64,000 nt of DNA from Tillandsia leiboldiana (GCA_029204045.2 CM055064.1:1171080-1235079), one strand, 5' to 3'; positions 1 to 15,847 are shown, counted from the stretch's first letter. The notes: generated by a model not told the origin, from the letters alone. Translations and numbers: made by a program.

Positions 1-1133
<1,133 letters not shown>

Positions 1134-1181
<48 letters not shown>
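1134..1181. repeat. (TA)n microsatellite
   Basis: This TA run precedes the first family B element. Confidence 0.95.
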
Positions 1182-1185
<4 letters not shown>

Positions 1186-1455
1186 GACTGAAATACTATT
1201 AATAGTACCAAGTCATTGGTGCTATTAAGTTTTTAATCTTTTAATTTAAAAATATGTGGTTGAGATTATAGTGGGCCCTTGGTTTAATAGATGGTTGGAG
1301 AAATAGTAAAATCTAACAGGTGAAAGGCCCTTGGGTTTAATAGATGGTTGAAAAAATAGTAAAATCTAACGGGTGAAAATGATCAAAAGTATTGATCTAA
1401 GGGTAGAAAATTTGATCGCACCAATAATTTGGTACTATTAATAATATAATAGCCG

Positions 1456-1459
<4 letters not shown>
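1182..1459. mobile_element. (TA)n-flanked MITE, family B, copy 1
   Basis: The element lies between two (TA)n tracts. Its ends are imperfect inverted repeats, GAAATACTATTAATAGTACC on the left and GGTACTATTAATAATATAAT on the right, with subterminal ACCAAGT/ATTTGGT motifs. It contains an internal direct duplication of about 54 bases (GGCCCTTGG..AATAGATGGTTG) that the sister copies lack. No coding capacity was seen. Confidence 0.75.

Positions 1460-1540
<81 letters not shown>
1460..1540. repeat. (TA)n microsatellite
   Basis: This TA run separates two family B elements. Confidence 0.95.
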
Positions 1541-1542
<2 letters not shown>

Positions 1543-1772
1543 CCGGCTAGAATACTATCGATAGCACCAAGTAATTGGTGCTATCATATTTTCTGCCGTT
1601 GGATGAAAAGATATGCGGTTGGGATTATAGTGATCCTCTAAAATTTTTACTATTCAACCAACCACCTAGTAAACCCTAGGGGACCACTATCATCTTAACC
1701 ACATATTTTTTAATCCAAAAGTTAAAAACTTGATAGCACCAATGACTTGGTGCTATCGATAGTATTCTAGCC

Positions 1773-1777
<5 letters not shown>
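1541..1777. mobile_element. (TA)n-flanked MITE, family B, copy 2 (best preserved)
   Basis: The terminal inverted repeats are clear: GAATACTATCGATAGCACCA on the left and its near-perfect complement ending GGTGCTATCGATAGTATTC on the right. The whole element folds as an interrupted palindrome. Both sides are (TA)n. Confidence 0.85.

Positions 1778-1856
<79 letters not shown>
1778..1856. repeat. Compound (TA)n(GA)n microsatellite
   Basis: A TA run is followed by about eleven GA units. Confidence 0.95.
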
Positions 1857-1862
1857 AAGAAA

Positions 1863-2068
1863 GTCCGACTGGAATACTATCGATAGCACCAAGCAATTAG
1901 TACTATCAAATTTTTAGTTCTTGGATGAAAGTATGTGCGGTTGAGATTATAGTAGTTTTCTAAAATTTTTACTATTCAACCAACCTGCTAACCGCACATT
2001 TTTTAATCCAAGCACTAAAAACTTGATAGCACCGATGACTTGGTGCTATCGATAGTATTCCAGTCTAT
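1863..2068. mobile_element. MITE family B, copy 3
   Basis: It has the same terminal repeat (GGAATACTATCGATAGCACC and its complement at the right end). The right end lies only about 36 bases past the stop codon of the minus-strand gene at 2105-2497, so it probably falls in or next to that gene's 3' UTR. Confidence 0.8.
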
Positions 2069-2104
2069 ACATGCATTTTTCCCTTACATATATACTCTAT
2101 GAAT

Positions 2105-2497
2105 TCACTGGTCGTTGGCGAGCTCGGCCTTGGGAACGTCATCCCTATAAATGAAGAAACCATAGAAGCCCCCGACGATGGTGGTGGCCGCCATCAACCA
2201 CACTATCACCGCGACCGGCCACGGCATCAGCGCTGCCACTCTATTTGAGAACATGGTCGTCAATAGAGTGGCGAGGAGCCACACCGCATACTTTAGCCGC
2301 TCCCTTAGAGGAGAGTCCGGGGCCGCTCTTTCGAACAGCCTCAAACAAAAGAAGAGAAGCAAAAGATCCAAGTAAGAGACCACAACAAACACCGCCGTTC
2401 CGCGGTCTCCGTTGGACTGATACACGGCGTTGATCGAGTTGTACGTCAAGAAGACAAAGCCGAGGAGGGTGAACCAGAAATAGCCATCAGGGCCCAT
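2105..2497 (-). CDS. Small four-helix membrane protein (plant-specific, DUF6490-like)
   Basis: This is a single-exon frame of 130 residues starting MGPDGYFWFTLLGF. Four hydrophobic segments can be seen, at roughly residues 6-25, 35-54, 68-88 and 91-115, with short charged loops (ERAAPDSPLRER between helices 2 and 3) and a polar tail (YRDDVPKAELANDQ). Codon use is GC-rich compared with the surrounding AT-rich DNA, which supports a real gene. The start GPDGYFWF and the topology recall a family of uncharacterised plant integral-membrane proteins that I believe is called DUF6490; that name is from memory and not checked. No catalytic motif is visible and no function is proposed. It is isolated, with MITEs downstream and AT-rich DNA upstream. 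Confidence 0.75.
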   Translation of the reverse strand: MGPDGYFWFTLLGFVFLTYNSINAVYQSNGDRGTAVFVVVSYLDLLLLFFCLRLFERAAPDSPLRERLKYAVWLLATLLTTMFSNRVAALMPWPVAVIVWLMAATTIVGGFYGFFIYRDDVPKAELANDQ

Positions 2498-3559
2498 TTG
2501 ATTTAGCAGACTAGTGATGAACGCGCTCTTCGCATGTTTGAGACTGAAAGATTAACACATAATTTTCACAACATAGTTAACAGCAAAAGCAAAATAAAAT
2601 GAAATAATGCCGAGCGTGACTGATAAATAAACGCCAATCAAAATGGTACCCAACGGGACTTAGACATAGCCAAATGATCAATTATTGTACATGTAACCAT
2701 CATAAACACGTACCCCTCTATTATTGTACACATGTAGCCATCTAATAAAAATTAACTTCTCAAATTAATCAACATAGCGAGAGAGAGAGAGAGAACCAAA
2801 TCATTTGATAAATCTACTTAAAAATAAATCACAAATATTCATACTTTTTTATAATATATAAAGTGTTCCAGAGGGAATCACCCTATGGACGTTTATTTAA
2901 AATAAATAAATAAATTTCTATAATCTTTTTCCCCTCTTATTGAAAACGAAACCCGCGACTCTTTTGTAAAAAATACTAATATTTGGCTATCAACATTATA
3001 TTTTTATTTCGGCACAATATAGACTTTTAGTTATCTCTAAAAATAAGTGGTAAAGCACATCATCAATATATTCTCTCTTGTGAACCACTCAATTCACTAA
3101 TATTCCCCTTCATCAATCCTCATCAACACACGAAATTATTCACTCCAAAAAATATATATAGAAGCATCTTCAAGTATTCCTACAATATAAAAAATGCCGA
3201 TGTTTCAAAAAAATGTCATGATATGAATCATTTATTATATTAAATTAATTTATTAAAGGATAAATTTTATTATTATTTTTAATTTTTTGACGCTCTAAAG
3301 CATCAAAATTTTAAAAAATGCAGACATTTTAAAACGTCAAAACATATTTTATCAACACCTGGCATAAGCGTTGATATACACGTGACGATTTTTTATTTAC
3401 CAATATTTTAAACGACGCTAGACTATATTTTATTTTCAACATTAACTCCAGAGGTTTGATAGCGTGCAATTGCCGCATTAAGATTTTCCATCGTCTTGCT
3501 TTCTTGTCAATTATCAATCTGATGAATGATTTGATTAGAAACAAACAATCTAATATTTA
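2498..3559. other. Upstream flank of the membrane-protein gene, AT-rich
   Basis: No gene was recognised. It holds a short (GA)n tract near 2779-2794 and an open frame at 3329-3544 (minus) whose composition looks random. Confidence 0.5.
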
Positions 3560-3800
3560 GAAATACTACAACAAAATTAGATTATACAAACATATGTTTG
3601 TGACACTTTTCTATAAATGTCCTATTTATATTCCATCTATATCTAAAATTATATTATATGAACATATTTTTAAAACATATTATAAAAATGTGTCGTTATA
3701 CATCTTAGCGACGACACATATAGCAACACTTATAATAAGTGTCGGTATTTTTTTTAGCAATATTTTTTAAAAAATTTTAGAAACATTTAAATGTGTCGGA
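3560..3800 (+). mobile_element. Possible end of a CACTA (En/Spm-type) DNA transposon
   Basis: A start resembling a mutated CACTA terminus (TACTACAACAAAA near 3565) is followed by repeated short motifs (TGTCG, GCGACGACACATATAGCAA, AAGTGTCGG). This is the usual look of CACTA subterminal regions. I found no opposite end and no transposase. Confidence 0.35.
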
Positions 3801-5335
3801 ATCTTGTGAGACAAGCAAAAAAAATTTGCTGTCTTAAGTGGTGCGCTTCATATGTTTTCCCCATTAAATCGATTTCTCTTCTCATTCTTTTTTTTCTTGA
3901 CCTATTTTCAAAGGTCGTACTTGGATTAACCCAAACAACCTGCGCATTGTCCAATATTTTGATTATAACTCTCTCTGTAAGTATGTAAGTTGCACATTAT
4001 TTAATGCATTGAAAACTAGACTTGAATACTTTTCAATGGTTTATAATTTTAGTTAAGTTAATTTACGTACAGATTTTGGATGGATATTGAAACATTTTTA
4101 TTCCTCCTCGTAATTCCTCTCGCTTTGCGGCTATCAACCAATGTTAAATATTTTTCAGAGAGTCTAGGGGTTAGCTTCATCGATCAAGAAATTCATAATT
4201 TTGTAACTAATGTCAGAGATCTATAAAAAAGATCCGAAGAGATAGATTTGAATCAGATTTGAGTCGGTTCAATTTAGATTTCTCTTTTATTCAACGCTTA
4301 TTATTCTCCGTATTAGGAGTCCACGTAGCAAGTTCTTCTTATTTTGTGTCTTATGGATGCAGTACTCGCTGTCGGTATATCTTATTTCTTTTATTCCGCT
4401 GAACCGACGATTTCTCTTCTCTTCTCATCATCGGATTAGTTCGTTTCATTGTTGTTGCTACCATTGAACTGGTTTCTTATCTCGAAAACAAACTGCTGGT
4501 TCCGTATCTCGCTTCATTCGTAGCGTGCTCTCTTCGGACGCCACTCCTCTCCTCGAAATTTTTGTTACCGTCGCTACGTTCTCATTTATTGTTACTTCTC
4601 CCGGCGAAAAAATGGTTCAAGTCCGCTTCAATTTTGAGGTCGCTTCGTGGCTTCCATTTTTGTTTCCCTACTGATTCTGAATTGTTACTTTCTGCATTTT
4701 TCTTTCCCCGTAAAGGCCTATTATCTTTTGTTGTGCTGCCACAAAAAAGGATTTTCAATTCCACTTGGCTTACAATGGTTCTTCGTTATTTCACTAATTC
4801 CGCCGATTAATTCCGTTGATTCTTCGTCAGATTCTACTTGGCTGCAATTGTTTCTCTTATTTCACTGATTTATTTATTTTAAATTATTATCGTATATAAA
4901 TTTTTTAAACAAAAATTAATTTTAATCTTTTTTTACTCAAAAATTTCTTAGTTTTGGTAGTAACTCTGACCATTGAACTTTAAATTTACAAGTCCTCATA
5001 TACGTGATATTTATAAAAAAGACTCTTATTTCACTGATATATTTATTTTAAATTATTTCTTTTGTGTGTATATATATATATATATTTTTTTTAATCTATG
5101 CAATTTGAATATATAAAAAAATATAAGAATTAGATAATTGATATATATAAATATATAGATGATTATGCTATTGATCGTTGTAAAAAAAAAAAAAAACATC
5201 ATACTAAAAAATTCTATAAAAAAAATAATATATATTAAGTAGGGCTATTGTAACATTTGTGAAATTCGATTCGAAATCAATAAAGAAAACAAGTTTATAA
5301 AAGTTTCAGTGGGTTGCGACAACTATATAAAAAGA
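3801..5335. other. AT-rich intergenic DNA, no gene supported
   Basis: Short open frames around 3791-3988 and 4562-4868 have no recognisable protein character. This could be the inside of the possible CACTA remnant. Confidence 0.45.
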
Positions 5336-6166
5336 TACAGCCGTAAAAAAGGGATGACTTAAGTGAATAGTAACTTCCGATTTTTCCGACGTTCCGATTA
5401 GAAGTCAGTCAAATTCGCTGTTAGGAGTCCGCATCCGATAGTCGAAATACTCGATCCAATCGGTCTCGCCATTCTGAGCACAATAGCGCAATCGGAATTT
5501 ACGTTCGACGACTCTGAGTTGTCGAATTGCATGTCGGACTGTAAACCTTACTACAGAAGAAATAAATTACAAAACATCTGGATCTGATCTCGACCAACCA
5601 AGATGACCACTGGAAGGGTTTCGTCGAGACGAACGTCATGACGGAATCCGTTTTTCCATTTGACGACACCTACGTCTCGAAAAATGTGCCAAATCATATT
5701 TTTCACGATAAAAGGTAGAATTAATTTCGATCCAGAAACTCGAGAAAAAAAAATCGTCACTTGAAAGGTCTTGTCGAGCCGGTCGACGTGGAGAAATTCA
5801 TTTTTCAATTCGACGACCTGTGCACCTCGAAAAGTGCGAAAAACAGGAAAAGATCCAATAAATTGATACAAATTCCTATATTTTATGAATCAAAGTTGAT
5901 GGGCTCTATGGCGGAGGGTCCTCTCATCATTTTCTAGCTGCAGCGAGGGATTGAAGTGAAGAGGAAAAGAGGTTGGAGGACCATAATGTAATTGTGCAAC
6001 AAATATCTCTCCACCTCACTCCACAGTTCCTCCTACTATGCCTCCACCTCCACCTCCACCTCCACCTCCTGCGCCTACTCCTAAGCCTTTTCCTACTTCT
6101 TTTCCTTCCCAGCCGCAGAACCAGGTCAGCCCACTTCCCCTGGCGTTTGAAATTCAAAAAGGAGCC

Positions 6167-6175
6167 TATATAAGG
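6167..6175 (+). promoter_or_regulatory. TATA box inside the LTR-like block
   Basis: TATATAAGG sits just before a GC-rich transcript-like segment, as expected at the U3/R border of an LTR. Confidence 0.35.
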
Positions 6176-7089
6176 CATGCAACTTGGTGGTGGCGCAACA
6201 GCAGCAGCACCCGAGCCCAAACCACCTCGACTACCTAGCGTCCAAACCTTCCTCCACGCACAGCCCAAAGGCCCCAGGCGCTCCCACTTGCTGGTGGGAG
6301 CAAGATATTCCCGAGGAAGCCAAGGTTGGCCGCAGCTTAGGAGCACATTCTCCAAAGCTTCTGAGGGCAAGGCAGCTCGTTGGTCCCCTTCTTCTCGATC
6401 CCAATAGGAGCTCCACAAAGTTCTAAAGCTTTTGATGCAGTATCGACGTCGTACGAGGATGCCCTAGAACCAAGTATTTTTAACTCTGGTCGAGCTTCCT
6501 CCCCTGACGCCGCCGGGCATCGACTTAGGAAGCTCCCCACCATCAAGAGAAATCGCCCTATACCCTTGCATGGACCTGGAAGCCGACGGTTGAAGATCCG
6601 CCATTATCGTCTTCAACCTCGGCCAAGCTTCACAGTTGCCGCCACCGTCGCTACGCTCTGCCGGCCAGCCACCCAGGTGAGCTACATTGGTCCATTACAA
6701 ACTCCCCATGCACTTGCATGGCTCGGAGGCATCACCTTTAATGAGTTCTTCCATGCTTGCTCTTTTAATGGCCGCGAGACCTCCACCTCGGCCACCCCAC
6801 GCACAGGACCGCCGGAGCTGGGCAGGGAGGTGAGCACACCACCTCTGGGAAGCCTCTCCACCAGCTGCTTGCCTTGGTTGGAGACCAGAACCTGTGGGTG
6901 AGCAACTCGGCCAAGCCAAGCTCCAACAAGGTGGGATCTTGGCCACCTTGCTCCAACACCTCCGACAGCCGCGCGACACCCCAAAGGTGAGGCCCTGAAC
7001 CCTCTAACAATGCTGAGCATGATGCTCACCTTAGAAGTGCTTTTGGGTTGATGTTTTGCATAAGTTTCATAGTTAGGCCTATGTTACAT

Positions 7090-7259
7090 GAAAAATGCTA
7101 GATGTACACCCCAATTGGGGTGTACATCTTACACCCACCCCATCCTGGGGTGGGGTGAATTCCACTCGTCCCATCGATGGGACGAGTGGAGGAATACCCA
7201 CCCAAGGATGGGGTGGGTGTAGGATGTACACCCCATTTGGGGTGTACATGTAGCACTCC
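7090..7259. mobile_element. Micron-like MITE (family A), copy without (TA)n flanks
   Basis: The ends are GAAAAATGCTAGATGTACAC and GGTGTACATGTAGCACTCCT (inverted repeats). Inner inverted repeats (CACCCCATCCTGGGGTG, CACTCGTCCCATCGATGGGA) make it almost fully palindromic. Unlike most other copies, it has no adjacent (TA)n tract. Confidence 0.8.
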
Positions 7260-9191
7260 TCATGTTGCATACCTGAGCATGGGTCTTTAAGTGTCCTCGG
7301 GCTTCGTGCATCTCCCAAATTATGAGCATGGCTTTTAGAACATCGAGACCCAACTGTGGATGCTATTGCTTCAGTTTAAAAGGTTCCTGGATTTAAGTTA
7401 AAACCTAATTGATGATTAATAACATATAATTATGCAAATTTGTTAAAGTCTGGGGGTCCTTTTGTAATTGTAACATGCTGGGTGGATGTAGACGGTGTAC
7501 ACATGAATCTTGGACCCTTCGTCTAGGTTTCGTTGACTTTTGTTGGGCGGGTTTTGCATAACGAAACGTAAATCGATGAATTTGTCGGTTTAACAGCGAT
7601 TCTGCGCTAAACACGCGTTTCGAGAACATTGGATGATAAGTTATCACTGCCAGGTGTCCCTGGCTGTTCCCGACACCGTCCTGGCTGGTCCAATGACTTT
7701 CATTTCGCGTCGGGCGCTCCTGAAGCCAAAGCTGGCTTTTGAGGAGCTACATAGATACTTGTGACCCATACTTAATACCGATAATTGCGAAATGATCTCC
7801 GGCTGCCCGGACATGTTAAATAAGATTATTCCAGGGCAGAGTATAAAGTTTGGTCACGTTTGGATGCCTGTAGACACTATACGGGCCGTAGTCGGTCATT
7901 CGGTGAATTTTCAAAAAATTTTGGTAAATCCCGAGACTTGGGGAAAAGTCCGCGTTTAGCTTTTCTAGTTTTGTCGTGTCGGTGGGATGGGTATGAGTGA
8001 GTCTGTTGCTGATTAGAGCTTATCGTTCAAGGCCCAGCAGTTCGGCGCCAGCACCCTAATAGTTCTGCAGACTTCAATGCTGCCTACACTGAGGTGGGTT
8101 TATCTTCGGTCCGGGCTTTATCATCTCGGCCCTCTGGGGTACTATATTGGTCGGACCCCTGTTATTCATGCTAGCCCTGATCTCAGTTTGAGCCTTATTC
8201 CTTTTGATTGCTTACTTCTTGCTTATACTTGAACATTATCATGCCTGATTGGTCATTAGCTAGATGTTAGTACTTGGACATATATCATGCCTGCTTGGTC
8301 ATTACGTAGATTTCTTTTACTCAGATATATTCCTTGTATTTCATATTGCATGAGATATGATTGATATACAAACATCACCATCCCTGTAAGGATTCCGGCT
8401 TGTCGTCGATTATTCGGTCCTTAGATCGTGAGCTTGAGCATCAGCATAATGATCGCCATGCACCGCTGTACTTCACGTACATTGACGGTTTGGCCGCCGT
8501 CGCTGTATTCTTTACCGGTAAAGTGGTCTACAAAAAGGCCCGTGAGCCTCGATAGCACCTATTGGTGCAGGATTATGTCAGCCAGATAGGTGCCAGATAG
8601 TGGCTTTTGCCTGAGGTCCCCGTGACCAAAATGGTAGCACTGATTGGGTACTTGATTTTTACTATTGATGCATAGTTCATACTATTTTTATCAGTGTGCT
8701 TCAGCTCTTATATTTTCGTACCCATAATTGCTTAGCATTTGATTACCTACAGTCATTTCTTTACTTATCAGCTTTTACCTATTGATCTATACTACTATCC
8801 GCTGATTTAGTATGTCAGTAGATATGATTTGCTATTTTTTAGCTCGTCGTGCCCACTGAAATATATTTATATTGTATCTTGCACCCCTGAGTGACTATTT
8901 TTCAGATCTTTCGATCAGGCAGTGGGATGTCGGAACAGTCTGGTGAGCCGATTACGATAGAACTGTCCCCATGAGGCTACTGATCAGTTTTCGATTCCTG
9001 TTTTAGACTATCTTATTTGATTTGATGTCTACTAAAGTGATTGAATATTTATTTAATGCTTAAGATAAACATTGATTGTTGAGGATATTTGTGGATTAAG
9101 TATGTTGATGACATATGTAGACAGACTCTAGTTGCATAGCCGTGCGCGTATAGAAAAAATTTTGTCCCGAACTTTCTATGCACGTGGTGAT

Positions 9192-10100
9192 CTGTCACAC
9201 TCTGAAATTAAAGATAAAACTATAAATAATAATAATAATAATAATACTTATTTCAAAAACTGGTGTGCGACAGATATTCAAAATATCTGCTCACCGCAGC
9301 ATGCTAGTCTTTACACTAGTGTTATTTTATTTTCAAAAAAAAAAAAAAAAATCTGATGAAGAATGATGACAGGTAATTAATCTCTAAACATGCACTCTAA
9401 AATAAAAACTTATAAACATGATCATTAAATATAAACTATTTTAAAAAACAGCATATATTTCTCTTGGAAAAAAAAAAAGAAAAAACAGCACATTAGATGT
9501 ATAAGAATTTACTGTTGGCCCATCATAAGATTCCTTGCAATTAAAATTATCAAGACAATATATCATAGTTATAAAATAATTTATGTAAGCATAGAAAACC
9601 ATTTCAATATAAACAGCAAATCATGCTCTTCCTCGTGGCATATTAAAGTTTGAAGCAAAAACCTGTCTCTGTGTGGCATGAGCACTCATAATTATAAAAA
9701 TCCAATCGTCTATTCAATATTTTTTCGAGCTCTAATCAAATTAATAACATCGAAAAAGCTATAAAACTTAGATTTTATAAAAATTTAAATAATTTTATTA
9801 TTTAATATGATTATTAATTTACATATTCTATTTTTTCATATCCCTTAAACACTTCTGTAATTTAGCTCTAAGCAAAAATAAATAAATAAATCTTAGAAAA
9901 AGAAAAGAAGAAGAAATAAATGAAAGCCTATCCTGCTGGAGACGGGCGATTTAGTAATAGAGCTTACGTCAGATCAATACACAGATGACGTAATCATTCC
10001 GGCGCCAAATCCGACCGTCTTGCAACCTCTCCCTCGCCGACGCTCATAAACGTGGCCCCGCTTCGCACATCGTTTATTGATGCTCCAAGGGAGCGACTCT
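9192..10100. other. AT-rich DNA with a short GC-richer island; no gene
   Basis: It starts with TGTCACACTCTGAAATTAAAG, which resembles a Del-type LTR start, then an AAT-repeat (about 9226-9245) and poly-A runs (9336-9351, 9469-9480). A GC-richer patch at about 9950-10085 has no frame I can support. Confidence 0.45.
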
Positions 10101-10259
10101 TTTTATAGACAACAAAGAGTTAAACTATTAATTTTGAAAATTTGGCCTACTAAAAATATATAATTAAAATATATATATCAAATTTAATTCATATAAATAG
10201 TAGATTTATTATTTAGTCTCGAATCGTTAGGTATATAATAAATCGCAGTCTCACTCAAT

Positions 10260-11024
10260 TTATTAAATTTTTTTTATATATTTAATTAAATTATTTAATA
10301 ATTATTATTATTATTATTAATTATTATATTAATTAATATTTAAAATTATATAACAATAATTAATAAAATAAAATAAAATATTATTAATTAATAATATTAT
10401 ATTATATTAATTAAATAAACTATTAATATTTTAAAATTATAAATATTTTTATTTTAACTATTCTGATTTAATTATAATTTTTTATTTTTTTAATAAATTT
10501 ATATTTATTATTAAAACAATTAATTCTAAACCAAACATAGCCGTACATTTCTGCAAAAATAATGAATGTTCGATCCGTGTGCTTTTTAGTCAATTAAGTT
10601 TCGACATCAAAATCAACTTAATAGCACATAGGAGACTTCTTAAAACACACAATTAATAATTAATTAATTTATTAATTTATTAAATTTCTGTATATTTAAT
10701 TAAATTATTTATTAACAATATTTATTATTAATTATTATATTAATTAATATTTAAAATTATATAACAATAATTAATAAATTAAATTAAATTATTATTAATT
10801 AATAATATTATATTAATTAATTAAATAGAATATTATTATTTTAAAATTTTAAATATTTTTATTTTACCTATTCTAATTTAATTATAATTTTTTATTTTTT
10901 ACTTAAACTTATATTTATTATTAGAATAAATAATTCTAAACCAAACACACAGCCTTACAAATTTTCTTTCGTACAACTTCTGCAAACGTAATGAATGCTA
11001 TTTGTTTTACCGATCCGCGTGCCC
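10260..11024. repeat. Imperfect direct duplication of a Tourist-related AT-rich element with its flank
   Basis: About 10260-10582 and 10679-11024 align over most of their length: the shared AT-rich body, the words CTAAACCAAACA(T/C)A.GCC, and then a shared non-element flank (CTGCAAA.(A/C)GTAATGAATG .. CGATCCG(T/C)GTGC). The CCAAACACAGCC-type end and body resemble the 3' half of the element at 59271-59914. Because the flank is duplicated too, this is a segmental duplication rather than two insertions. Confidence 0.6.
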
Positions 11025-11880
11025 TCTCGCTCAGCCAGCGGTAATCGTCGTTTTCTGAATAATTTAAGAGGTTTCGTAATCCAAGGGCCACGCCACAGGA
11101 GAAAGCACGACAATCAAGTCAAAATTAGCGGGATACAGCTGGCTTACATCACATCGGACAATTGACTCGGTGCCACGACCGGTCTCGTCAACCTCGGTAA
11201 TTTCACCGCACATTTTTTTTCATTTATTCATGCGCACAAATTTTATAACACTTCGTACGTAACAAATTAGGCTAGTATAACGAACAAGACTTCGCTTGGG
11301 TGAAGTATAAAAAAAAATTAATTTTATTATGATTAAATATAAATTTTGAAATAAGATGTAATTAATATAAATTTATATTTAGTTAAATTTTAGATTAGTA
11401 TTAGATATAACAAAAATAATATTTAAAAATAATTAAAGAATAAAAGGAATAGAGAATTAACTTTTGTGTTAAAAAATTAAAATGTTTTTTCTTTTTTAGT
11501 TTTTTTTTTTCAAAAATAAAATTTCAAAATTTATTCAAATTTTAATATTTATTAATTTAAATTTTTATAAAAATTTTAAGTGGAGCAAAAAAAAAATTTA
11601 ATTTTTAAATTTTAAGTAGAAATAAAAATTTTAATTTTTAAATTTATATAAATTTAAAAAAAATTATATAAATTTCAAAATTTTAAAATTAATATTTTTT
11701 TGTATTACAAAAAAAAATAGATTTATTAAAAATTAAAATTAAAAGAATTAAAATTTATAAAATACAAAATTTAAAATTTAAATATTTTTTTAAATTTCAA
11801 AATTTTAATTTAAAAAAATAATAAAATAATAAAATCAAAAAAAACATGCAAATAAAAAAAAAGCACTTGCCTTGAAAAGG
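11025..11880. other. Unique-looking flank, then very AT-rich simple DNA
   Basis: 11025-11215 has mixed composition but no long frame. 11290-11850 is nearly all A and T (AAATTTT-type words). No gene was seen. Confidence 0.55.
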
Positions 11881-12092
11881 GGCATAGAGGGAGGCCACTT
11901 GGGCTTATTCAGGGAAGGGGCACAGAGAGGGGGGGGGGGGGGGCGGGAACACAAATCCCTCCTGTTAACGGGGACAACCCGTAAGGGGAGAAATAGGTGT
12001 GCCGGTCTATTCCCCTTCTTAACCCAATAGTGTTTGGGTACAAAAGGGATTTATTCCTCCTTTGTACCAAAATCAAACCGGGTGTAATATTA
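11881..12092. mobile_element. Tourist/PIF-related MITE fragment
   Basis: The words AATAGTGTTTGGGTACAAAA and CCTTTGTACC match the 3' end of the complete element at 29156-30238. It includes an oligo-G run at about 11930-11943. It is interrupted at its right end by the next MITE. Confidence 0.5.
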
Positions 12093-12095
12093 TAA

Positions 12096-12373
12096 GGCTC
12101 GTTTGGTAACGGTAACGGTAACGGTACCGGGATAAGACTGAAATAGCTATATTTTAGAGATACTATTTCAGAAATAAATATAAAGTACGAAATTAGTATA
12201 AAACGTGCGAAGGTATTTAAGAAAAAATAAGATGATGGTTGGAAAAAGCGAGAACGGTAATTCTCACTTATCATAATTGTACTGGAACAAAATATTTTCA
12301 TAGTTTTTGATGTGTTTGAAAAATTAAGAGAATATTCTTTTATCTCCAAATAATTTCAATACCTAACGAACCC
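12096..12373. mobile_element. Tourist-like (PIF/Harbinger) MITE with TAA target duplication
   Basis: The left end is GGCTCGTTTGGTAACGG and the right end is ATACCTAACGAACCC, whose complement is GGGTTCGTTAGGTAT. It is flanked by a 3-bp TAA on both sides (12093-12095 and 12374-12376). A 3-bp TAA/TTA duplication and GG..GTTTGG ends are typical of PIF/Harbinger MITEs. No coding frame was seen. Confidence 0.7.
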
Positions 12374-14855
<2,482 letters not shown>

Positions 14856-14856
14856 A

Positions 14857-14935
14857 ATTTTTTTTTTTTTTTTTTGAGAAAAATATAGCACGCTATCCAT
14901 TTCATTTATAACGAAAATGAATTAAGCTAATATAA
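14857..14935 (-). mobile_element. Antisense SINE-like tail fragment
   Basis: On the minus strand it reads AAATGAAATGGATAGCGTGC .. then poly-A. The same tail pattern (ATGAA..AA.TGG.TAGCATGCTG then poly-A) ends the SINE at 26979-27142. The 5' limit is unclear. Confidence 0.4.
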
Positions 14936-15847
14936 GTGAGACAATAAAATCTCAGAAAACAAAATTAAGAAATAAAATAAGACTACGCGAACTAATACTA
15001 AAACAGTAAAAAAGACAACAATCAAATAAAATAAAACCACGGTTTCACAGATCCGCCCACAGCGCCAATTCATTTCTAACCCACGTAATAAAATAAAAGA
15101 GGTCGAAATTAGACCGCTGAAAGATTACTTTATTTCGTACTTTTCAAAGTACCAACTAATTAATTTTATTGAGCGGCAAAAGTATGTGGGCCCACAACTT
15201 CCACAAGTGTTTTTTTGTAATTTTTTTTATTCTGGAGGTTAAAAAAAAAAAATTAAAAAAATAATAATAATAATAGTCCGGTCTTCCTCAAAGATAGTAG
15301 GACATTTTAAAAATGAGTGGTCCCATCAACTTTTGTTTTTTGCTTAAAATTTTCTAAACTTTTGAAATTTTATCATGAATAATGTTTATAATATAATCAA
15401 GCGTTAATTATTAATAATTACAAATTTATTTGTTAAAAAAGAAATATATAATTGTTAAATTAAACAAATTACCGATGGATTTGATAAAATTTTTAAATAT
15501 TTTTATTAAAATTATTTAGTTTTAAAATGATGTTTAATTAAAAGTTTAAAATTGAGAAAAAAAAATTCCAAAAAAATTTCACGAAAAATCTCATTTTCAG
15601 TATTTAGTTTGTGGGGTTCTAAGAAAATTTATTTTTCTTAGAAAGTTTTTTTTTTTTTTATTTGATGAAAAATTAGTAGTTTTATTTTTCAAACAAAAAA
15701 TTGAAATATTAATTTGTACTAAAATTTTAAAAATACTTTTTTTTTAAGCTAAACGAACGAAAAAAAAAAAAAAAAATCATAAATTTTTTTTTTGTCTGAA
15801 AAAACTTTTTTTCTACCCATAAAATTAGAATCTATGAAAAACTTATT
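14936..15847. other. AT-rich intergenic DNA, nothing recognised
   Basis: It may include the body of the antisense SINE-like fragment (to about 15110). The rest is poly-A/T-rich. Confidence 0.5.

Larger units (their letters stand above)
5336..9191 (+). mobile_element. LTR-retrotransposon-derived block, probably a long Ty3/Gypsy (Del/Tekay-like) LTR
   Basis: About 3.8 kb is clearly GC-richer than its surroundings, with no long conserved frame. It contains a promoter-like TATATAAGG at 6167-6175 and an imperfect internal duplication (about 5583-5650 against 5750-5835, both with TCGTCACTTG/AGATGACCACTGG and CGACGACCTG-like words). Near 8400-8650 there is a stretch that reads like the long LTRs of Del-type elements in monocots (CATGCACCGCTGTACTTCAC, CCTGAGGTCCCCGTGACC). 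A TGTCACAC motif, a common Del LTR start, lies at the right edge (about 9193). No gag, pol, primer-binding site or matching second LTR was found, so it is a solo or broken LTR. Frames at 5927-7029 are treated as non-coding. A family A MITE lies inside it. Confidence 0.4.

Noticed and set aside
5927..7029. Overlapping open frames on both strands in the GC-rich part of the LTR-like block
   Set aside because: They overlap in several frames, have no recognisable domain, and fit GC-rich non-coding LTR sequence better.
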